A stretch of 46,655 nt of DNA from Erysipelotrichales bacterium (GCA_910576855.1 CAJTJP010000025.1:1-46655), one strand, 5' to 3'; shown: positions 25,067 through 34,700, numbered from the stretch's first letter. The notes: generated by a model from the sequence alone, not told the origin. Translations and numbers: made by a program.

Positions 25067-25588
25067 ATGATATATTCATATAAAGCGATGAAGCCGATAA
25101 CAGAAGCAGGGACATGGATTGCGGATTCAGCTGATGTGATCGGAAATGTTCATTTGGCAAGAAATGTGAGCGTTTGGTATCAATGTGTGGTTCGCGGTGA
25201 TGCGGGTAAGATCAGTATTGGCAAGGATACGAATATTCAAGATCAATGCGTGCTTCACAGCGATCCTGAACATGAACTGACGATCGGCGAAGGTGTCAGT
25301 ATCGGACATGGGGCAATTATTCATGGTTGTTGTATTCATGAGCATTGCTTAATCGGTATGGGGGCGGTTATTATGAACGGTGCCAAAATTGAACCGTATT
25401 CAATGATTGCGGCGGGAGCAGTCGTGTTGGAAAATACTGTGATACCTTCGGGAAGCTTGGCAGTCGGCTGTCCGGCAAAGGTCATTAAATCACTTAGTGA
25501 AGCACAGCGTGAACAAATAATTAAAAATGCGCAGCATTATCTGGCATTAAAAGAAGAACATAGAGAAAGCAGGGAATCGAATGGATGA
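25067..25588 (+). CDS. Gamma-carbonic-anhydrase-like hexapeptide-repeat protein
   Basis: A 173-residue left-handed beta-helix protein: VHLARNVSVWYQCVVRGDAGKISIG, TNIQDQCVLHSD, SIGHGAIIHGCCIHEHCLIGMGAVIMNGAKI. The RGD, the QD pair and the metal-ligand histidines (LHSD, GHGA, HGCC) fit the gamma-CA/YrdA/PaaY family, which binds Zn or Fe; many members lack proven CO2 hydration. ATG 25067 with GAAAGGA is preferred over the upstream in-frame start at 25028, which lies inside the nagB terminator. The last 8 nt overlap the LUD gene, so the two form an operon. Confidence 0.85.
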   Translation: MIYSYKAMKPITEAGTWIADSADVIGNVHLARNVSVWYQCVVRGDAGKISIGKDTNIQDQCVLHSDPEHELTIGEGVSIGHGAIIHGCCIHEHCLIGMGAVIMNGAKIEPYSMIAAGAVVLENTVIPSGSLAVGCPAKVIKSLSEAQREQIIKNAQHYLALKEEHRESRESNG

Positions 25589-26219
25589 CAACAGGCAGAA
25601 ATTAATTGATATACAGTGTGAACGATGCAAGAAGGCTTTAACGGCGAACGGCTTTCATGCGGAAATCGCAGCGGACGTTGAAGCGGCATGCCGTATCGTA
25701 AACGACAGTATAAAAGACGGAGATATCGTCTGTGACGGCGGCAGCCAAACTTTGCTGGAGAGCGGAATCATCGCCATGCTGGAACAAAGAAGCATTCACT
25801 TCCATTCACATAATCGTCCGTTTCCCTCAAGAGCAGAAAGCGATGCCGAGGCACGCAGAGCATTCAGTGCCGATGTATTTTTAGCAAGTGCGAATGCGAT
25901 AACGCTGAATGGTGAAATTATTAATGTGGACGGACACGGAAACCGCGTCAGTGCAATGCTCTTCGGTCCTAAAAAAGTCATATTGGTAATCGGTTATCAA
26001 AAGATTACCGCTGATGAAGCAAGCGCCTTTGAGCGAATCCGTCGCATTGCGGCACCGGCAAACTGTATTCGACTGCACAGGGAAACACCTTGCACAAAGC
26101 TCGGCACATGCCAAGACTGTCATAGTAAGGAACGTATTTGTTCCGGTTATGTAAAGCTTGCTTGTGATAATGAAAATCGCATTACGGTGATTATTGTGAA
26201 ACAGGACTTAGGCTATTGA
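25581..26219 (+). CDS. LUD-domain protein (LutC/YkgG-like, DUF162)
   Basis: A 212-residue cytosolic protein with the LUD fold: GDIVCDGGSQTLLESGI, DVFLASANAITLNGEI, NVDGHGNRVSAMLFGPKKVILVIG and a C-terminal Cys cluster (TPCTKLGTCQDCHSKERICSGY) that could bind metal. LUD proteins are linked to lactate utilisation, but stand-alone members like this one are uncharacterised, and no LutA/B partners are nearby. Overlaps the carbonic-anhydrase-like gene by 8 nt. Confidence 0.85.
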   Translation: MDDNRQKLIDIQCERCKKALTANGFHAEIAADVEAACRIVNDSIKDGDIVCDGGSQTLLESGIIAMLEQRSIHFHSHNRPFPSRAESDAEARRAFSADVFLASANAITLNGEIINVDGHGNRVSAMLFGPKKVILVIGYQKITADEASAFERIRRIAAPANCIRLHRETPCTKLGTCQDCHSKERICSGYVKLACDNENRITVIIVKQDLGY

Positions 26220-26241
26220 TATCAACTTGAAGAATCTAACA

Positions 26242-26278
26242 AAAAAGCGCAAAACGCATCATTCGTTTTACGCTTTTT
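26242..26278. terminator. Bidirectional terminator between convergent genes
   Basis: AAAAAGCGCAAAACG (26242-26256) pairs with CGTTTTACGCTTTTT (26264-26278) with one mismatch. It ends the LUD gene on the plus strand and contains the stop end of the minus-strand gene. Confidence 0.85.
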
Positions 26279-26720
26279 CATATAGCTCCAAAAACGGCAT
26301 ACCGAAGGTCAATGCGGTAATATCACCGTTGAAGCAAACCCCAATTTTCGCATAAGCAGCATTTCTCAGTACTGAAAATTCGGCACATACATCGTGGAAT
26401 TCTGATCCGATATCCTCGCTGATTTCCTGACTGCACGTCTTTATCTTTTTCCTGTTTTCATCAAGGAAGGTTACCTCCAATACGACGCTTTCCGCTGCGA
26501 TTGCCCTCATATGATAGCCAAAGCGAATCATGGATATATAATCCAGATCAATCTCGCATTCATAGCGATTTGCGGCCTTGTCGTTTTTCATCGTTAGGGA
26601 ACAAAAGCGATGATTGTCCATACAAAAGCGATCATACGTGATACTTCCTTCATTGGTAAAGTAAAGAATCTTGCCGTTTTCCTGTGAAAACCATTGCGCA
26701 TTTTTTATCATGTTTTGCAT
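26268..26720 (-). CDS. Uncharacterised 150-aa protein, probable beta-sandwich
   Basis: Not recognised. Start ATG 26720 (MQNMIKNAQW) is chosen because AAGGATAG lies upstream; the longer frame to 26786 has no site. The sequence alternates polar and hydrophobic residues as in a jelly-roll carbohydrate-binding module (NGKILYFTNEGSITYDRF, SVVLEVTFLDENRKKIKTCSQEI, AAYAKIGVCFNGDITALTFGMPFLELYE). No signal peptide, so cytosolic. It may bind a sugar, but that is only a fold guess. Convergent with the LUD gene. Confidence 0.65.
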   Translation of the reverse strand: MQNMIKNAQWFSQENGKILYFTNEGSITYDRFCMDNHRFCSLTMKNDKAANRYECEIDLDYISMIRFGYHMRAIAAESVVLEVTFLDENRKKIKTCSQEISEDIGSEFHDVCAEFSVLRNAAYAKIGVCFNGDITALTFGMPFLELYEKA

Positions 26721-26918
26721 ATCTATCCTTCTTTCTCTATACACTATGCTTAGGCAGATGAAACGAATAGTCAATTGTCCAGTCATTCAAAGATAGATTT
26801 TCATTTTATTTCAGAAAGTTTTTGCATATTACTGGAACTTTTTACTTGATTATGGCATAATGTATGATAAGAGTTAGAAAAGCATAAGCTATGATAGAAC
26901 GAAAAAGGAGGATCGCAC

Positions 26919-26999
26919 ATGAAAATCAAAGAGAGAAAAGCGTGTGCACCGCTTTATTCACACAACACTTTATTAAAGAAACGATGTTGCGGCTTCTGA
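26919..26999 (+). CDS. 26-residue leader peptide with tandem Cys codons upstream of cysK-cysE
   Basis: AGGAGG (26906-26911) is followed 7 nt later by ATG 26919. The peptide MKIKERKACAPLYS... ends in KKRCCGF and a TGA at 26997, 33 nt before cysK. It has three Cys codons in 26 (TGT, TGT, TGC), the last two adjacent and 3 codons before the stop. A hairpin AAAGCG-tgtgcac-CGCTTT overlaps the middle. Such leader peptides make ribosomes stall when the cognate aminoacyl-tRNA is scarce. There is no T-run terminator before cysK, so any control would be translational or via RNA folding rather than classic attenuation. Small cysteine-rich uORFs controlling sulfur genes are known in mycobacteria. Confidence 0.68.
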   Translation: MKIKERKACAPLYSHNTLLKKRCCGF

Positions 27000-27032
27000 T
27001 TAAAATAAAATGAAGATTAAAAGGAGGATTTT

Positions 27033-27917
27033 ATGAAGGAAGCATGCAGATTGATCGGTCATACACCGATGATACAACTAGAGAATTCCAATATATATGT
27101 AAAACTGGAAAAAATGAATCCGGGCGGAAGCATTAAGGATCGAGCCGTATACGGGATGTTGAAGGATGCCTTTGAAAAAGGAATGATAAATGAAAATACC
27201 AAATTGATTGAGGCAACAAGCGGTAATACAGGAATTGCCTTATCGATGCTGGGAGCTGTTTATCATATTCCGGTAACGATCATTATGCCGGACTCTATGA
27301 GTGTTGAAAGACGACAGCTGATGCAGGCTTATGGTGCCGAGCTGATATTGAGCGATGGGAAAAAGGGAATGCAGGGTGCTGTCAATCAAATGAATGAGCT
27401 GATGAAAGAGGATTCTTGTTATCTGTCATTGAAGCAGTTTGATAATCAAGCAAACGCAGCGATTCATGAACAAACGACCGGTGTTGAAATATTGAAGCAG
27501 ACTAGTGATATTGATATATTTGTAGCCTGTGTGGGAACGGGCGGAACCTTCAGCGGTGTATCGCGAGCCTTGAAAAAAGTGAATCCGAATATTCGCTGTA
27601 TTGTAGGAGAGCCTGCCGGCAGTGCGATTTTATCCGGACATGAGCCCGGTGCACATAAAATACAGGGTATCGGCGCAAACTTTATTCCTGCAATATTGGA
27701 TACGTCTTTGATTGATGATATTTTATTGATTGAGGATGAGGAGGCAATCTCGGAAACAAGAAATTTTGTCCGCGAAACAGGTATTTCCGTCGGTATATCA
27801 AGCGGTGCCAATATCGCTTTAGCAAGGCGCTTAGCGAAATATTACCCTAAAAAGAAAATCGTTACCGTAGCTCCGGACGGCGGCGAAAAATATCTTTCGG
27901 TGTTAAATCAAGTATGA
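27033..27917 (+). CDS. cysK: O-acetylserine sulfhydrylase (cysteine synthase)
   Basis: A 294-residue PLP enzyme making cysteine from O-acetylserine and sulfide. The PLP lysine is Lys35 in [16 protein letters not shown] binds the substrate carboxylate, GTGGTFSG the PLP phosphate, and GISSGAN lies near the C-terminus. Slightly short for CysK (about 305) but complete. AAAGGAGG precedes ATG 27033. Its 3' end overlaps cysE by 4 nt (ATGA), placing the two successive enzymes of cysteine synthesis in one coupled operon. Confidence 0.93.
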   Translation: MKEACRLIGHTPMIQLENSNIYVKLEKMNPGGSIKDRAVYGMLKDAFEKGMINENTKLIEATSGNTGIALSMLGAVYHIPVTIIMPDSMSVERRQLMQAYGAELILSDGKKGMQGAVNQMNELMKEDSCYLSLKQFDNQANAAIHEQTTGVEILKQTSDIDIFVACVGTGGTFSGVSRALKKVNPNIRCIVGEPAGSAILSGHEPGAHKIQGIGANFIPAILDTSLIDDILLIEDEEAISETRNFVRETGISVGISSGANIALARRLAKYYPKKKIVTVAPDGGEKYLSVLNQV

Positions 27918-28465
27918 GCTTAATCAAAGACATTCGCTATAATATTTCCCGTACCTGCGAATATGATCCGGCAGTACATTCTCGCTTAGAGGTGCTGTTG
28001 TTGTATCCGCATATCAAGGCGTTGATCATGCATCATCTTTCTCATTGGTATTGGAAGCATCATCTGTATTTTTTGGCAAGATGCAATTCCAATTTGGCAA
28101 GAAGATGGACCGGAATCGAAATACATCCCGGCGCAACGATCGGCAAAGGTTTGGTGATTGATCACGGCATGGGGGTGGTAATCGGAGAGACTGCCGTTAT
28201 TGGAGATGACTGTGTGATTTATCACGGTGTTACCTTAGGCGGTACAGGCAAGCAGCATGCGAAGCGCCATCCGACAATCGGCAATCATATATTTATCGGT
28301 GCAGGTGCGAAACTGTTAGGCAATATCACGATCGGCGACTATACCAAAATCGGAGCTAATGCAGTCGTGCTGGAGGATTGTCCGCCGCACAGTACGCTTG
28401 TCGGTATTCCGGCAGTCAATAAAGCGAAAGATAATCATCAGAATGAATACAAAAAGCAGCCTTAA
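27914..28465 (+). CDS. cysE: Serine O-acetyltransferase
   Basis: A 183-residue enzyme acetylating serine with acetyl-CoA, the step before CysK. Hexapeptide beta-helix with [47 protein letters not shown]; His residues in IDHG and YHGV correspond to the catalytic His and substrate site. It has the short form typical of Firmicutes. The family C-terminal tail normally inserts into CysK to form cysteine synthase; here the tail is charged (NEYKKQP) and lacks the usual terminal Ile, so complex formation is doubtful. Confidence 0.93.
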   Translation: MSLIKDIRYNISRTCEYDPAVHSRLEVLLLYPHIKALIMHHLSHWYWKHHLYFLARCNSNLARRWTGIEIHPGATIGKGLVIDHGMGVVIGETAVIGDDCVIYHGVTLGGTGKQHAKRHPTIGNHIFIGAGAKLLGNITIGDYTKIGANAVVLEDCPPHSTLVGIPAVNKAKDNHQNEYKKQP

Positions 28466-28482
28466 TTCAAAGGCTGCTTTTT
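28451..28482 (+). terminator. Terminator of the cys operon
   Basis: AAAAAGCAGCCTT (28451-28463) pairs with AAGGCTGCTTTTT (28470-28482); the stem overlaps the last codons of cysE. Confidence 0.88.
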
Positions 28483-28587
28483 CATGCCGTTTGATAACGG
28501 CTGTGTCGATTGATTCACTAATTTTATACTGTAAAAAAACTTGTCTCGTACCGTGCTGAATCACATATTTGTGTACAAGCTAATACT

Positions 28588-29115
28588 ATGAAAACAAATT
28601 ACGATGAGAAACAAATCTATGTACGAAAATGGCAGAATGAAGATGCAGGAGCTTTGTTGGAGCTTGGTCGAGACCGTAAAATGAAGCCCTATTGGAAGCA
28701 TAGCTATCCCTATACTCAGCGCAAGGCACATGACTGCATTCAATTTCTGCTTCATGCGAATCCGCTTCGCTATGCCAGCTATGCAATCCTGTTTGATAAT
28801 CAGCTTTACGGTTGGATTCAGGCAAAATGTGTTGCACATCAGTGCGCCGAGCTCACCTATTGGTTAAAAGACGAAAATCCCAAGGAAGCAGTATTGACGA
28901 CCATTTTAAATCAAATGATTTTTTTGTCTTTTACCCATTTGGATATATTAACATTGTATATGAAAACAGTAAAAGAGGAAACAGCCTTACGAAGCGCACT
29001 CTTACAGCTTGGTTTTATCGAAAACAACGAGACAGTTCCGATCTATCTTTATTTTCTGCATATGAGCACACCCTTTACGTTCACTCCCTCACATAACGAT
29101 ATCCTGCATTCCTAG
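28588..29115 (+). CDS. GNAT-like acetyltransferase
   Basis: A 175-residue protein with the order of a RimJ/RimL-type GNAT domain: IYVRKWQNEDAGALLELGRD, YASYAILFDNQLYGWIQAKCV, AELTYWLKDENPKEAVLTTIL, LYMKTVKEETALRSALLQLGFIENN. The acetyl-CoA-binding R/Q-x-x-G-x-G/A loop is not well conserved, so activity is uncertain. ATG 28588 has a weak ribosome site. Monocistronic; substrate unknown. Confidence 0.6.
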   Translation: MKTNYDEKQIYVRKWQNEDAGALLELGRDRKMKPYWKHSYPYTQRKAHDCIQFLLHANPLRYASYAILFDNQLYGWIQAKCVAHQCAELTYWLKDENPKEAVLTTILNQMIFLSFTHLDILTLYMKTVKEETALRSALLQLGFIENNETVPIYLYFLHMSTPFTFTPSHNDILHS

Positions 29116-29157
29116 GTGTTGATAATCGCTATGAAGCATCTTACTTCACCGACTATT

Positions 29158-29352
29158 TCAATCGTCCTGCTTCCCAAGCAGTAAAATACTGTAAAAACCG
29201 CTGATTCCGATCATAAAGGCAATCAGCTTTCCGATTAAATTCCAATCAAGTATTCGCTCATATAACAGTGATATATGAAGCAGCTGACTGATGCTGAAAT
29301 CAATCGCAAAAAGAATAATAATACACAGGGCAATCATCTGTGTTTTTTTCAT
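29158..29352 (-). CDS. DUF378-like small membrane protein (YuzA type)
   Basis: A 64-residue protein with GGAGG 6 nt before ATG 29352. Two hydrophobic helices: MIALCIIILFAIDFSI and LIGKLIAFMIGISGFYSILLL. This is the size and layout of DUF378 proteins, which have two membrane helices and no known function. Divergent from the LolA-like gene. Confidence 0.65.
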   Translation of the reverse strand: MKKTQMIALCIIILFAIDFSISQLLHISLLYERILDWNLIGKLIAFMIGISGFYSILLLGKQDD

Positions 29353-29478
29353 ATTGGCCTCCGATCTGCCGCATTTGGTATTACAGCTATTATAATCTAT
29401 GAAAATTTATGCAGTTTATGAATGATTTCACTTGTTGAAGCATAAATTATGAATGGTTCTGTAAGGGAGGAGCAGCAT

Positions 29479-30468
29479 ATGAAAAAGAAAGTCATTGCCG
29501 GATTAGGCATTATTGTTTTGGCAGTCGCATTATGCTTTGCGTTAAAGCCGAAATCGTTTGAAAAGCAGTTCACAAAAGTAATGGAGAATATGGATTCATA
29601 CATCTTAAAAGGCGATATGGAAATCACCAAGGGTGAGGATATCAAAACATATGCACTTGAGGTAGGATATCAGAAAAATGACACCAATGATTATTTTAAG
29701 GTCAGTTTATTAGACAAAGAGCTGAATCAGGAACAGATCATTTTACGTAATGATGAAGGTGTATTTGTCATCACACCGGCTTTGAATCAAGTATTTAAAT
29801 TTGAAGGAGAATGGCCTTTGAATTCACCTAAGCCGTATTTATTACAGTCAATGGCGGATTTTGTGAATAATGAGGAATGTGAAGCAGTAAAAAATGACAG
29901 TGGCTATTTAATTACAACACCGGTAATTTATCCTAACAATAAGAATTATATAAAGCAGGAGATGCAGTTTGACAAAGATGCAAATATTCAGTGGATACAG
30001 ATTTATAACAAGGATGATACTGTCGAACTTAAAATTGTATTTAATTCAGTGGAATATCACAAGGAACCGGCAGCTGATTATTTCACAGCGCCGACAAGCT
30101 TAGAAAAGCCGACCGGAACAAATCAAATCAATGAAGCAGATTTACCGTTATATCCGTCTGCTGTTTATGATGCACAGCTAACGGGAAAAAGCGAAATGAA
30201 TTCCAACGGTGTACAAAAGCATATTTTAGAGTTTACCGGAAATAAGAATTTTACGGTAGTGGAAAGCATACGAAGTAGTGCAGATTCCACACAGACAGTG
30301 ATCATGCCGGGTAAGATCGTTGATGCGTTGGATGTATTCGGCTTCTATGACGGAAATCGCTTATCAGCTGTATATAACGGAATTGAATTTACCGTTTTCA
30401 GTGATGATTTGGCTCCTGAGGAAATGATGAACGTAATCAACAGTATGCAGGTGGCAGTGATGAAATAA
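29479..30468 (+). CDS. LolA-fold secreted or membrane-tethered protein (YdcC-like)
   Basis: ATG 29479 is chosen because GGGAGGAG lies just upstream; the frame extends back to 29449. A 329-residue protein with one N-terminal hydrophobic segment (KVIAGLGIIVLAVALCFAL), then a LolA/RseB-type beta-sheet domain: MENMDSYILKGDMEIT, NDYFKVSLLDKELNQEQIILRNDEGVFVITPALNQVFKFEGEWPLN. There is no clear lipobox. In Bacillus subtilis the LolA-like ydcC lies upstream of alr-ndoAI-ndoA; here mazF follows directly (TAATG overlap), supporting orthology. Probably envelope lipid or lipoprotein handling. Confidence 0.78.
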   Translation: MKKKVIAGLGIIVLAVALCFALKPKSFEKQFTKVMENMDSYILKGDMEITKGEDIKTYALEVGYQKNDTNDYFKVSLLDKELNQEQIILRNDEGVFVITPALNQVFKFEGEWPLNSPKPYLLQSMADFVNNEECEAVKNDSGYLITTPVIYPNNKNYIKQEMQFDKDANIQWIQIYNKDDTVELKIVFNSVEYHKEPAADYFTAPTSLEKPTGTNQINEADLPLYPSAVYDAQLTGKSEMNSNGVQKHILEFTGNKNFTVVESIRSSADSTQTVIMPGKIVDALDVFGFYDGNRLSAVYNGIEFTVFSDDLAPEEMMNVINSMQVAVMK

Positions 30469-30800
30469 TGGTTAGACGCGGGGATGTATTTTATGCGAAT
30501 TTATCACCGGTAATCGGCAGTGAACAGGGTGGTATGAGACCGGTATTGGTTATCCAAAATGATAAGGGCAACAAATATTCCAATACAATCATTGTCGCTC
30601 CAATCTCTAAAAAAATGAGTAAGCCGCCGATTCCTACGCATGTGATATTTACCGATGCGGCCTTGAATTATGTATCTATGATTCTATGTGAGCAGCTCAG
30701 AACGATCGATAAAAAAAGATTGGGACAGTGGATTTGTGCCTTAGGTGAGGATACAATGGGCAAGGTAGATCAAGCAATTCGCGTAAGCTTGAATTTATAA
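30468..30800 (+). CDS. mazF: MazF/PemK-family endoribonuclease (NdoA-like), without adjacent antitoxin
   Basis: A 110-residue protein: VRRGDVFYANLSPVIGSEQGGMRPVLVIQND, SNTIIVAPIS, and VSMILCEQLRTIDKKRLGQW with the expected catalytic Arg and Ser/Thr. MazF cleaves single-stranded mRNA at short motifs and is normally restrained by MazE encoded just upstream. Here its ATG overlaps the stop of the YdcC-like gene and no MazE-like frame exists between or nearby. Either an antitoxin lies elsewhere or the gene is controlled in another way. Confidence 0.92.
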   Translation: MVRRGDVFYANLSPVIGSEQGGMRPVLVIQNDKGNKYSNTIIVAPISKKMSKPPIPTHVIFTDAALNYVSMILCEQLRTIDKKRLGQWICALGEDTMGKVDQAIRVSLNL

Positions 30801-30810
30801 GTACAGTGCA

Positions 30811-30843
30811 AGACTGTCGCTGAATTACGGCGATGGTCTTTTT
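30811..30843 (+). terminator. Terminator of mazF
   Basis: AGACTGTCGC (30811-30820) pairs with GCGATGGTCT (30830-30839), with two G-T wobbles, then T5. The following 220 nt up to the TfoX-N gene are purine-rich and hold no gene or recognised riboswitch. Confidence 0.7.
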
Positions 30844-31070
30844 CTTATCGATTCCGATGCTGATGTATCATGTTTGATAAATCAGAATGCAGACTGAAAA
30901 AAATGATATTTTATGATGATTGTGATAGAATAGGGGAGTACATAAAAAGTGCTTGATTTAAGGGCGCAGAGGAAGCAGAATATAGAGTAGTCGGAATATT
31001 CAGTCTTAAGAGATGCAGAGGAACATGAATAATGAGAAGTTTGAAAATAAACATATAGAGGAGATTGATT

Positions 31071-31391
31071 ATGGCAACTACAACAGATTTTATAGAATAT
31101 GTATGTGAGCAGCTGAACGGTATCGGAGCAATCCGTTATCGCAAGATGTTCGGTGAATATACGGTTTATGTGGAGGATAAGCCGGTAGTTACTGTATGTA
31201 ATAATACGGCGTTTGTGAAAATGCTGCCGTGTATTGCGGATTTAATGCATGAGGCAGAAATAGGGAAGCCTTATGATTCCGCCAAGGAGCATTATGTATT
31301 GGATATTGATAATGCTTCCTTCAGTAAGCAAATCGTGGAAAAGCTTGTTGAGGTAACGCCGCTTCCCAAATCTAAACGCAGGGCAGGGTAA
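31071..31391 (+). CDS. TfoX N-terminal-domain protein
   Basis: A 106-residue protein; ATG 31071 has AGAGGAGA upstream (an in-frame TTG at 31065 is less likely). It has the TfoX-N pattern: FIEYVCEQLNGIGAIRYRKMFGEYTVYVEDKPVVTVCNNTAFVKML. Proteobacterial TfoX/Sxy regulates competence, but single-domain Firmicute members are uncharacterised and lack the C-terminal domain. Monocistronic. Confidence 0.82.
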   Translation: MATTTDFIEYVCEQLNGIGAIRYRKMFGEYTVYVEDKPVVTVCNNTAFVKMLPCIADLMHEAEIGKPYDSAKEHYVLDIDNASFSKQIVEKLVEVTPLPKSKRRAG

Positions 31392-31410
31392 AGTAATTAC
31401 AGCGAATTTT

Positions 31411-31442
31411 ATTCAGTAGTTATATGTGCTGAATCTTTTTTA
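31411..31442 (+). terminator. Terminator of the TfoX-N gene
   Basis: ATTCAG (31411-31416) pairs with CTGAAT (31429-31434), then C and T6. Confidence 0.65.
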
Positions 31443-31678
31443 TTCTATCTAAATAGATGAAATTGATAGGTTGGAATTTATTTATTAAGGTGAAGGGAAA
31501 AACAATTATTTATTTAAAAAAGTGATTTGAACTACAAATGTATGATGAAATAACAATTACTCAGTTGCCTTTATGATTAAAATAAATTTGATAAGCAAAA
31601 CACTTGATAACAGAAAGTTATGAAAAAAGTTTTTTAGTATTTTTTACATACAAATACAGTGAATCAAGGCTGAATCCC

Positions 31679-31701
31679 GCGATATCGTTTATCGCTTTTT
31701 T
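31679..31701 (+). terminator. Orphan terminator upstream of the M60 operon
   Basis: GCGATA (31679-31684) pairs with TATCGC (31690-31695) around TCGTT, followed by T6. No gene ends here; the preceding ~240 nt are A+T-rich and non-coding. It may end a small RNA or insulate the M60 promoter 36 nt downstream. Confidence 0.6.
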
Positions 31702-31736
31702 GCCTGTATCTTTTTTACATTTTATGGATAAAAGCA

Positions 31737-31765
31737 TTGAACAAAGGGCGCTGTTGTGATATCAT
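31737..31765 (+). promoter_or_regulatory. Promoter of the M60 peptidase-cohesin operon
   Basis: TTGAAC (31737-31742), 17-nt spacer, TATCAT (31760-31765), then AAAGGAGA before ATG 31795. Confidence 0.62.
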
Positions 31766-31794
31766 AAATAATGAGAGCATGAAAGGAGAATATT

Positions 31795-34700
31795 ATGAAG
31801 CGTTGTTTAAAATTGCTATTCGTTTCAGTGCTGATTGCAGGTCTTGCATCATCCTCACTGTTTGTGATGGATTCGATGAGCGGCGTGATTTCAGCGAATA
31901 CTGAGGACGAAACAGTAAGCAATGAAGGAACTTCTGACAAAACAGCGGCAGAGGGAGCTTCTGATAGTGCAAACAGTAATGACGGCACAGTCTCAGGCGA
32001 TTCTGCAGGTACTGTGTTGTTGCCGGAGGTCTATCATCTGGATGGATTGGAGGCAACCGGAAATTTAGAAATTGATGTTAAGTTTGTATTGCCTATCAGC
32101 AATATTACAAATCCTAACATCGTGCTGACCCTTAAGGATGATAAGGGCAACAGTGAAAAAATCGACTTTAACGGTATAACCGAGATGAAGCGCAGCGAAT
32201 ATACGCTGGGTGATCAAGCAGGCGAAATGAGTATCCGCAAAATGGATAAAGAGGGCGGAGTTATCAACGGTGTTGACGGTGAAGCCGTTAAATATTATGC
32301 GGTTACTGTATATAATCTGAAAAAAGGAAAATACAGTGTTGAATTGAGCGGTGATGCTTATAAGGCATATACTTTAAATAACATTGAATTGGATGACTAC
32401 GCAAAGCGTATTTCTATTTCCAATGAAAAAGGCTTATTTGAAGTCGGTGATGTGAATCAGGACGGTGTCGTAGATAAGAAGGATTTAAATCAGATTATTT
32501 CACATATCGACAGTAAAAATAAGAATGATGTTGCGATTAATGACTTAAATCGTGACGGTAAAATCAATATTGCCGATATCGCAATCGTCGCGACCGTATT
32601 AAACGGTAAGAAGCAAAGTGCTAAGGTTGAGGATACAAGTTCAATGATTGACAGCTCTAATATGAAGGTGGAAGCAATCATTGACGGTGATGCGAAAAAT
32701 CTGTTCCAAGAGGAAGGAGCGGTTATCGTAAAACCGGCAAAGGAAAACGAGGAAATTTCCGTTGATAATCCGGCAGTGCTGACAATGAGCATGGAAAAGG
32801 CATTCACGATGAATCAGATTCGTGTAGATGCAGGCTTGACAAATCATCCTGAGGAAATGCTTGTTGAGGTCACAGATGAAAACGGTAAGGTCACTTCCTT
32901 CGAAGGCAGCTTGAATCAGCTTGAAAATATCCATTATTTTACCGATAAGGCAAATGCGAATACGATTGTGATTGATTTAGGCGGACAGATCGCCGTTAAA
33001 AAGGTGACGATCAAGATTACTAAAACCGCTACTAAGAATTTAGCGGAAATCTCTGAGGTAGAATTCCTTAACAATGTATATGAGGAAGTACCTGTTCCGG
33101 TAATCGAGGTGCCGAAAAACATCAAGGTCAAGGTAGGGAGCGAGTCCGCCAGTGTTACCTATAATGAAATGGTTAATGTAACAGGCTATGAGTTATTGGT
33201 CAAGACATTATCACCGGACGGACAGGTGATTGAAAGCGAAGTCTACCAGACGAATTATCCGAAATTTGAATTGGCCGATCTTGAAAATTATACGACATAT
33301 CTGTTGCAGGTAAGAGCTGTCAACGGTGAATGGCGCAGTCCTTATTCCGATGAGGTAAGCTTTGAGCCGCAGCCGAATCGCTTGCCGCCGGCAGTTGATA
33401 TGGTTGTAATGAGTCCGGTGTATGCAGGCTTCAACTTCAGTTGGAAAAAGATGGATGATACAAGGACGTATAATATTTACTACCGCAAGGTCGGTGCATC
33501 CTCCTATACGAAAATCGCCAATATTGAAGGTACAGGCTATCAGCTTCGTGATTTGGAAAAGCTGACAGAATATGAAGCATATGTTACAGGCAATAATGAT
33601 TTAGGTGAGGGTAAACCGTCAAATTTGGCGAAGGGTACTACGAAAGATGCAATTATGCCTGATGTTTATACGTATGGCTTGATCAATCGCCCGAATAAGA
33701 CGGAGAAAACAGACCACATCAAGAGTGTAACAACGAATCCGGGTCATACAAGCTCCGGCGAATATGCGCTTGTGGATAATGACTATGAGACATATTGGTT
33801 GGCTAATACATGGGATACCGGTGGCTATAATACCGGCAGATCGGCACCTATCGTAGAGTTTGATGATTTCTTCGATATCGATAAAATATTCATGGTGCCT
33901 AAAGAAGAAAATGCTGCATTCACTTATGTAAGAGTTTATTATTGGGATGAAAGCGGTGCGATGCAGAGTGTAAAAGCGTCAATGACGAAGCTTACAAGCA
34001 AAAACGGTCAGATTTATTATCAGGTGAAGCTGAATAATGCCGTGCATACAAATAAGATGCAGATTTGCTTGGCAAACTATACCGCTAACGGTAATATTGC
34101 ATTGCGTGAGCTTAAATACTATGAATACAATCCGTTAGAGGATGATATCAATGCATTATTTAAAGATGATCTGCATTTAGAGCTGATTGACGGTGCAGAT
34201 GAAGCGAAAATCGCTGCTTTGGAAGCACGTGTCAACACGAAGGATGAAATCAGCGGTGAATATCATCCGAATCGTACAGCATTATTAAATGAACTGGATT
34301 ATGCAAGACAGATTTTGAATGACAAGAAAATTCAAGATGTGATAACAATAGATCAGAAAATTTCAACTACAAGAAACGGTCATTTGGGCTTTTCCAGCTT
34401 AAGTGATTTACAGCCGTTGGGAATTTCGGCAAGAGAAGGTGAACAGATCACTGTTTATGTCGGAACGACAGGCGGGGTTATGCCGCAGGTTGTGTTTACC
34501 CAGTACTATGCAGAGGCTTCCGTTTGGAAGCAAAGTGTAACGAATCTGAAAAAGGGTGCGAATATTATCACTGTTCCTAAAATCGGTACAATGGCTACCG
34601 AGCGCGGAGGATCCGTATATATTCGTTATCCGAGCTCTAAAGAAAGCGGTATTTTAAAGGTTCGTGTAAGCGGCGGTACTAAGATTCCGTATTTAGATGT

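Noticed and set aside
30844-31064. Possible riboswitch or leader before the TfoX-N gene
   Set aside because: Purine-rich and long, but no conserved core of the lysine, T-box, SAM, glycine or guanidine classes was found, and there is no terminator hairpin.
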